Assembly: GCA_021397845.1 (NCBI GenBank)
Contig: CM038047.1
Span: 40,651,210 to 40,715,209 of the forward strand
Reading direction: 5' to 3'
From: Areca catechu
Taxonomy: Eukaryota; Streptophyta; Magnoliopsida; Arecales; Arecaceae
Length of the DNA stretch: 64,000 bases
Shown here: positions 57,101 to 64,000 of the stretch, one piece after another
Layout: every line of letters begins with the position of its first letter
Numbering within the stretch: the first letter of the stretch is position 1
Position numbers and translations under genes: made by a program
The notes under the pieces: generated by a model
What the model saw: the letters and a program-made list of their open reading frames with translations, nothing else
Databases searched by the model: none
What the model was told of the DNA's origin: nothing

Positions 57101-60100
57101 TTAACTGAATGATAGTAACCATTATGATATTAAAACTAATGGAGACTCACATAGATGACCATACAACTTACCTTACTATTAAGAAAGTCAACAAGCATAA
57201 GACAACCCAGAATACGCATGTCATCTTCTTGTGTTTGATCAAGAAGTGTTTGTACAATGCCCAATAAGCTAGGAGCAAACAATGGCCTGAATACAATCAA
57301 ATAGATGTAAGATGTATAGAAATTACAAAGTAAACAAAGAACCATTGAAGCAATATTATAATAATGATTTCAAGTGTAGCAATACGTGCTGCCTCCCAAT
57401 TCAGTTATGCATTTGAACAAACTGAGACCTTACCAGTACTGTATATGGATCATCCACATTTCTAAAACATTGAGAAAAACAGTTGCACCTTCATGTTACT
57501 TTACAGTTCTGATTATGTACATCATATAGAAAAATTTGTTCGGCTTAAAGATAAAAAAAAACTTTGTAATGGGTTGACAATCTTCAGTATGAAGTTCCAC
57601 TTTAAGGTGCAAGCTTGTATACATATCACAAGGTATAGGTGTGGCTTCTCATCATCACAGTCTATTAATGCTTGTTCATATGGTTAAAGAATTTACTAAT
57701 AAATTCAAGAGCGCTCTATTTCCATACAACAAAATTGACATGAACTGCAGCACACCCAATAATGCTAAAAAGAAACATAAGCATGGTCTATCTAATATGT
57801 AATAAATACCAATCATCCAGATTATACATGTATCATGAATGAGTTGGATAAGCAGATGATAATAAATAAAATATTTCTTGAGTATATTTAGAAAAGCTTG
57901 ATATGTGCAACCCAAATATGTACCTATGGACAGATTCAAATATTTCAAGAGTATCAAGGACTAACTGACCAATTCAAGAATGATGCTGAGGCACCCATAT
58001 CTTTGTTCAAGATAACAGGTCAAACTTATTGGGATGAATAGAAGGATATAATTGCTTATTAAAATAAAGAAAATCCAACTTGTGAACTATCATGAATAAT
58101 TCCTGATTGTCCATGAAATGTACTTTACTATATTAAGCTGTACCATGACAAATTTATTTCAAAAAAGAAAGAAAGAAAGAAAGAAAGTTTTAAAAAAAAA
58201 CTTTTAAAAGATATGCCGTACATGAACAAAGATATGATGGAAAAACCTCACCTGCTTTGGACAAAAATATTTTTTTATTAGATCAAGAGTCTTTAGAACA
58301 TAAAAGCATCTGTCTGGCTCTTATACTCACATCACAGGAATGTCCATTAACCACCAACCATGTAATCCCCACCCCCCCACCCCCAACAAAAAAAAGGACT
58401 CCAAATATGGATTGTCATTAGCTCCAAATCCATTGTAAGAATAATTGGAAACCAAATCCCATCTAAGCAAATCAAGAGAATTAAAAGTTTATAATAACCC
58501 TTAACCCAAATCCAGTAAGCTAAATATTCTGCACATAAAACACACCTATTAATGAACCTTTGGACAACATCCAATGCATCAAAATGGATACAGCATATAT
58601 AGTAGTTTACCAGGGCATCATGCTAAATATTGCCCTACATTCCATCATTTGTTCCCAGTCCCACTGAGTTATAGTGAACCAGGAAAAAAAAAGATGAAAG
58701 TAGACCGCCACCTGATTAAAGTTCAGTCGACAGCACAATACACAGATGCAACAGTCACCATCATCGTCATCATCATAGAACTCCACCAAAAAAAAAAAAT
58801 CTAAAATTCCAAGCCCAGATCCTTGATCTAAAGAAATCTACTAAGTTGTGTAACATTGGCTGCCAACCAAGGTTTACCATGAAAGTTTAAACCACAACCA
58901 AGGTTTACCCTAACTTAGAGGTGGACCAAAAAATCAAGTTTGCAATTATATCCAACTTACTGAAACCATGATTTCTCATGATAACTTATAACTGTTACAC
59001 CATGGTACCCTGTCCAATGCACAATCTTGAAATATCTAACTCATGTGACCCAACCACCTAATACATACTATGCAATACACAACCTTGAAATATCTAACTC
59101 CTTATAGTGACCCAACGACCTAATACAAACTACTCACATATCCTCTGATAGAATGAAGATTTAAAGCACAGTAGGTATGGCATTTTTTTATAAATGTATC
59201 ACTTTCAGCCTTATCAGTAAGAGATGACCCTTTAGAATTACCATTCTATATAAACTATGTATACATGTAAACCCCTGTGTTGTCATGCCTAACACTTTCC
59301 CATGATTGGTTACTAGTTGACTGTGTGCTGTCCACCATATCATAACTTTTGATGGCAACTTGTTTGCGATAGAGCTATAGTTGAGGTATTCAGTGGTTAA
59401 GATCTGTAAGCAGAGATGGTCTACAATCTAGGTTACACGGTAAAAACAGTTTTTCAGCCAAGGTAACTAGCAGTAGTAATCACAAAATCCACTGGCACTA
59501 CATCTATTAAATAGGAATCAACATATCTGCATTTTGCTTAGGCACTCCTAGTCAATTGTTTCTATATAAAAAAAATCTATGCATGCTAATGCCATCATAT
59601 GGGTTATCCATTAAACATTGTGCCAGTAAACTCAATCCCCAAAACTGGAATCCAACAATTGAAACTATTTGCACCAAAATCACCTTGTTGCCTACATGGA
59701 TCTGGCACTTACCTAAGTGGAATGATAAAATATATTAGAATGCATAAACACAAGAAATAAGGTAAATATGAATGGAGGAAAGGAATATATGCAGAACTGA
59801 AGATAAAGCCAGCCTCTGTATAATAGCATTAAAAGTCTGAAATCATCATGAATTTGTTAGTTACTGCAAGACAAAGTCCAAACTTTTTAAACAAATTAGT
59901 AAGCTAATTGTTTGTTCCTATTAGAAATCTGTGGAAATATAAGCATGCATCCAAATGCCTCTAAAAGCAGAAAGAGAAATTAGTTTTTATTGGAGTACAT
60001 TGTTTAAAACTATTGACAACAGACTTAAGCAAGTTCTGACAATATAGACACAAAACTTATAACTAATAGATGAAAACATACACAATCAATAATCCTGCCA

Positions 60101-63100
60101 GGCAAATGTATCAACTGTGAATAAAAATAAATGGTTAATCAACAATGCATTCAAGCAACTTGCTGTACATAAAACATGACTTAAACTTACATATGCTCCT
60201 TACATGAAGCTAAAAGTCTCCTATATATGCATGGCACAGCTTTTGCAAGACAGAAGTGTTCATTCCGCAATTCTTTATAGAATCTTTGCTCTAAGCGTTT
60301 TGTAATCTGCATGGAAAGTAACATAAATGACAAAAAAATAAAATATATTCTTGAGGCTTTTATTCTTCCTTAAGATTAAACATATAGAGCAAGTTTTGTA
60401 AAGATTAATGTCATCTAGAACAACATAATATACATGGTAGTCTAAATTTCACATAACTTGCACAATTTAACAAATAATGCCCCAAACCAATCAGCAGAAT
60501 ACTAATTATGCTATAGTGTAGGACCTTCAATTTTGAAAAGCGTAAAACTTAAATGCCAGTATTGTTCAACCAAAACAGAGGAAACTTATTGATGATAGCT
60601 GAGCCTAACAAGGAGAGGAATCCGGTGGCCATCATATCTGGGCTAAGGTCCTACTTTAACAACGTGGTCCCACATTATTAGGTAAAATGTGGTGGAAAAA
60701 ATCAACTTCAAGATAAAAACCCTATTTCTCTTATCCTAGATGCAAAAGGTTAAAGGGTTAAAGTTAAGCAGATTTTCAACCATCATAAGAAGCACAAAGT
60801 CACAAACTATGAAACCACTAGCAAAAATGATTTGATGAATGAGCATTCGTGAGATAAAACTAACATCAAGTAGTGAGGAAATGGTTTGATGATTACATTT
60901 ATAGTTATCATAATGTAACTATTATTGTTTGTCAAGGTGGTACATAAGATGGCATTGATAATTATTTCTGAAAAATTGCTTCAGATGATTAATGAATATC
61001 CTACTAGATCCTACTAAAACTTACATACTAAGACCCATTCTTTCAGGCAATTATTGATGATGAGACTAGGAATTGTAGTTCTATAAGTTAGCCCACGTTG
61101 CGCACTATCCGCAGATGATTTTTTCTCCTGATTAATGGAACATGGACTGGCATGAATACTATTGCGAAGGAGAGTTACAGTGGATAGGTGTACAGCAATA
61201 CTAACTGAACTGAAGGAAAAGTAGATGGAATGAGCTTTCCATGGATTCGCAAAGCAAATTGCAGTGGAGTTGATGCACTGAAAGTGCCCTGGGTCCTGTT
61301 TGCTTAGTGAATAAAGTCAATAAACGCTGAGTGTCAGCCAAATGACAAAAAGATATTCTTATTTAGACCACATTGCTTTATTTGTTAAATGGGATATAAT
61401 CACCTTAAGCCAAATAAAAGAATTCTTTTGTTTTTTCTTTTTTTTCTTTTCCTTTTTTTTTTTCAGGGGGGGGTGTTCAATTGGACTCATACCTGTCTGT
61501 CCAACCAAACAGCATTTGAAACAATTTCAGTTTATACCAGGTTCCCATCCAAATGAAATTTCAGAGTTCTTCCTGGAAAATCAGGAAAGTAGCATAGAAC
61601 AAGCATGCAGAGGGGAGAAATTATTCAGGTATTCCTTATTCGCAAACCATAGAGGGCCTTAGAGGTATTGACTATTAAGTTTGAAACCATAATCATAAGG
61701 ATGGATTGACTTATAGAGTTATCCCACAGATAACTTATGGCTGGAAGACAAGGTACTTTGTGTGTTTATTGTCTAAGTGTTGCTAGTAAATGAGACTAAA
61801 GAGTAATATCTATTCGAAATCAATAGTTTTCACCAGGATCCGGTACCGGGACCCGTATCGACCAGTTGGCAGTACAGTACGGTCCATACCATACCGTACT
61901 GGCATGCATACCGGGCTTTTTTTTATATATAAAAATAATCTTCTCTCTCCCCCAAAGCAAGAATTGCTATTTAAAACATGAAATGGACCTGAACCGAGCT
62001 AACCGGACAGTACATACCGGTACTGTACCGTACCATACCAGTACGGAATTAATTTTTTTATTATTTTAAAAGACCGGACTGATTTTCAAGGCTGAACCGT
62101 ACGGGCTCTTGGCCGGTACGGCACGGTACGCCCCGTACCGGAGTACGGGATGGTTCTGTGAATCCTGGTTTTCGCAGTTTTGTGTAAGTTACGTAATAAA
62201 GATGATGGATGCACATAGAATGATCATAGCAAAGAAGAAAATAGTAGGCCACACTAAGTAATGCCAGCCTTAAATGCGTGTATGATTGATGGAGCTCCAG
62301 AGTTATACTTTTATCGATTCAAGAGAAAAATTGGCAGCGTATACCAGTATAGAGATGTCATAGAAACTAGAAAAACTGATAAAAAGGGGTGGAAATCTTT
62401 ATGGAAAGGTCATTAATAATTGAGGCGAATTAAGTAATGAGAGGAGACATTAAAAGATGGGAAAAGAATTACAAAGAAGATCAGATAGGCTTGAACCAAA
62501 ATGAAGGATCTATAAAAAGGACCTTGCAGTTTATATTATTTTGGAGACTGATTGATTAAGTATACCTGTGCTTAATTGATGAGATCATGGTGTATAATTA
62601 TGTCATTAAATTTCTCTATATTGGATGTTCAATCACATTATTTAAATGGCTGAAAAGGAAAATTCTTAATAATGCAGTTAAAGTTGCTGAACTTGTTTGG
62701 CCATGATATTCAGCCAACGAAAAAACAAACATATTATTTTATGAATCAATTTTACTAGTAAAACTACTGATTTGTTAAACAGAAAATTATTAAGCCACAA
62801 TATTTTTACTTAATGATACCAACAAACTTTTAAGTGATGGTCACTTATTTGCTGGATAATTCCGAGTGTCTAGCACTCCACATTTTTTGAACATGGCATT
62901 CAAAATTATCTGCTAAGATTTTTTAGGTAACTCTGTCTTACACCATGCACATCCAGTGTGCAGAAAGTCATTACAATAGAGATACATAAAGTGTCTAGGT
63001 AACATTTCCTGGCATAGCACCTGATAAGACAGCAGATTGAAAGATGAACTCAAAGTATATTAGTAATTAAAGTTTAAGTCAATACTCTGTTGATTATCCA

Positions 63101-63246
63101 TTACTTAAATTTGATACATCAACTCAAATCAAGAGAGCACAGAGGTATAATGCAATAGACATATGAAGTACCTTTGGTATCCGCATCGGGTTTTTTGAAG
63201 CATATTCACAAAGCTTGCTAATCATCCTATCATTTGGTTCTCCATC
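45154..63246 (-). CDS. EFOP: EFR3-family protein (EFOP / SEMI-ROLLED LEAF 2 type), 5' partial
   Basis: Eighteen exons, 5' to 3': 63246-63172, 60306-60191, 57286-57172, 56681-56553, 55894-55847, 53652-53450, 53359-53163, 53087-52795, 52722-52573, 52441-52001, 51881-51732, 50627-50552, 47314-47187, 46964-46776, 46595-46455, 46347-46216, 45585-45385, 45300-45154. Together they give 976 residues with every phase matching and no stop. Diagnostic stretches: KLCEYASKNPMRIPK, WSRVCLYNMAKLAKEATTVR, SIIKHLDHKNVAKQP, HPDHETRVGSHRVFS, PHPCSPVEQMECQSFD and the C-terminal PYDRFLKAAGS. The fold is an array of ARM/HEAT helices. Known family role: peripheral plasma-membrane protein that anchors the PI4K-alpha1 complex with NPG and HYCCIN proteins; rice SRL2 affects leaf rolling. 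The N-terminal exon (~45 residues, with the Cys motif expected for membrane attachment) lies outside the window. Two introns use GC donors (52572 and 45384). A possible EFOP3 assignment rests only on neighbourhood. Confidence 0.9.
45301..45384 (-). other. 84 bp GC-AG intron that is also open in frame
   Basis: The preceding exon ends TACAAG and is followed by GCAAGC; the intron ends CTCCTTGCAG. If unspliced it adds exactly 28 codons without a stop (ASLSIRAFKLGYIQFLK...). The inserted peptide is hydrophobic/aromatic, unlike its polar neighbours, so splicing is preferred. Confidence 0.6.
46617..46722. repeat. 53 bp tandem duplication in an EFR3-family intron
   Basis: Units starting at 46617 and 46670 ('aatgttttgtaatcaagata') differ at very few positions. 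The pair lies just upstream (transcript sense) of the acceptor at 46596, so it enlarges the region of the branch point and pyrimidine tract. Confidence 0.9.
48256..48555. repeat. Tandem repeat, 103 bp units plus ~45 bp sub-units
   Basis: Units start at 48256 and 48359 ('aggttggcaaacaagaggg'). They are followed by three shorter units built on 'tgactgcattaacagc' and 'atatctatctat' up to about 48555. All lie in the long intron between exons 50627-50552 and 47314-47187. Confidence 0.85.
48881..49068. mobile_element. ~188 bp hAT-like MITE relic
   Basis: The left end CAAGGTTTTCAATCTC is matched by the inverted right end CAAGGTTTTTATTTCC. Ends resemble those of the MITEs at 6186 and 27788. Flanks attttaat and atctcatc agree at only half of the positions, so the target duplication has decayed or the ends are slightly off. 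Confidence 0.5.
52571..52572 (-). other. GC splice donor (GC-AG intron) in the EFR3-family gene
   Basis: Exon 52722-52573 ends CGCAAGAAG and is followed by GCAAGT. The next exon starts at 52441 with GCTTTTCCAG after TTTTTCAG, giving SYRKK-AFPEALFHQLL, which matches the family. The nearest GT (GCAA|GTTTCT) would shift the frame. Confidence 0.85.
56326..56525. repeat. ~100 bp tandem duplication in an EFR3-family intron
   Basis: Units starting at 56326 and 56426 ('gatatgatcatgtatcaaag') run in parallel with scattered substitutions through 'actgatggcaaaaaatgaga' and 'gccaacattacaga'. They lie just downstream (transcript sense) of exon 56681-56553. Confidence 0.85.
58164..58187. repeat. (GAAA)n microsatellite
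   Basis: Six GAAA units within the intron between exons 60306-60191 and 57286-57172. Apart from this and short C-rich (58365-58385) tracts, that 2.9 kb intron shows nothing recognisable. Confidence 0.9.
61834..62167. mobile_element. 334 bp hAT-type MITE rich in GGTACC/CCGTAC
   Basis: The left end CAGGATCCGGTACCGGG is matched by the inverted right end CAGGATTCACAG. Flanks are GTTTTCAC (61826-61833) and GTTTTCGC (62168-62175), an 8 bp duplication with one mismatch. The interior is full of GTACCGTACC-like palindromes, like the subterminal zones of the 4.7 kb hAT elements here, and has no coding capacity. It lies in the first visible intron of the EFR3-family gene. Confidence 0.82.
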
Positions 63247-64000
63247 CTATAAATTTATGGAGGAAACTTAATCAGCAAATATGAGTGAAGCAAATGTGAT
63301 GGTTATGTCACTCCACGATAATACACAAGCAAAGATGATAGAACTAATTTTTTGAAGGCAACTACTTCTCAAGCTTCAAAAGAAAGAAATTTTACATGGA
63401 AGAACCAATATTTGACCTTGGAGAGTATTTAAAATATTATTATTGGAAAAACAATAATTAATTGTTATCCTAAAAAAACTAGTAATAAGTTTTAAAGAAT
63501 ATCGAGTTAAAAGTTGAATGCTTCAACAAGATAAAAATATAGATACAAATCTGCTAGATTTACAAATTCTCACTGTATTGGAAGCAAATAACTTTTATTA
63601 AATAAAGAGTGACGGAAGTGTTTTGACAGTTCTAGTATTCAGAAATTAACCCAATTGGATAACAAATGGGTGAAACTCATGAATATACACTACTAGGACA
63701 AAGATTTATGTAATTTTTAGTGGCAAACACAAACAGATCTGAGACCAACATTGCATAATTGTTTTAAGAGATGTCAAGCAAAAGCAACTGTGAACAAATT
63801 GCAAGCAACAGGCCATTCTCATAAAACTCTATCAAACACTTGAACTTTTAAAGTGGCATTTTGATGGGATTTGGGTGTTGACTCTCGTTAGACATTTTTC
63901 AAGAAGAAGATAGGTTTTTTTCTTTTTCTTTATAGTTACAGTATAGAAGCTCAAGAAAGGAGGCTTAGTAACATAGAAGAAGTAACAAGACTTTGATTTG
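63247..64000. other. Intron of the EFR3-family gene running off the right edge
   Basis: AT-rich sequence upstream (transcript sense) of the exon that starts DGEPNDRMISKLCEYAS. The basic N-terminal exon expected for the family is not present here, so it must lie beyond position 64000. Confidence 0.6.

Overview
This is nuclear DNA of a flowering plant. Introns are long and AT-rich, splice sites are of plant type, and hAT-superfamily transposons and their small derivatives are abundant. The protein resemblances and repeat style suggest a monocot, most likely a palm (Arecaceae); the species is inference. No bacterial, viral, organellar, tRNA, rRNA or CRISPR feature was recognised.

Layout. (1) 1-5926: non-coding, with a fold-back element bracketed by microsatellites, two relics of the same family and a ~310 bp tandem duplication. 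(2) 5927-23511, + strand: ten recognisable exons of an uncharacterised gene ending in half of a double-stranded-RNA-binding domain. A 214 bp hAT-type MITE sits in frame inside its first visible exon. Two ~4.7 kb hAT transposons, each with a perfect 8 bp target duplication, lie antisense in two of its introns. Several exons carry frameshifts or stops, so the gene is decaying or the sequence has errors. (3) 24873-40733, - strand: a bromodomain AAA-ATPase of the ATAD2 class, homologous to Arabidopsis At1g05910 (BRAT1), tail-to-tail with gene 1; three single-base shifts interrupt an otherwise well conserved reading frame. (4) 41361-45153: intergenic, with a truncated third hAT copy. (5) 45154-63246, - strand: 18 exons of a plant EFR3/SEMI-ROLLED-LEAF2 family protein (EFOP; membrane anchor of the PI4K-alpha1 complex). 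It is open throughout, and its N-terminal exon lies beyond the right edge.

Functional view. The genes are ordinary housekeeping or regulatory genes and form no operon-like system: a chromatin reader/ATPase, a plasma-membrane lipid-kinase scaffold and a putative RNA-binding protein. From memory, At1g05910 and At1g05960 (an EFR3-family gene) are close neighbours in Arabidopsis, so the window may preserve old microsynteny. The most unusual observations are the in-frame exonised MITE, three GC-AG introns (one of 84 bp that is also open in frame), several hAT-type insertions with readable 8 bp target duplications, and the contrast between a clean gene 3 and interrupted genes 1 and 2.
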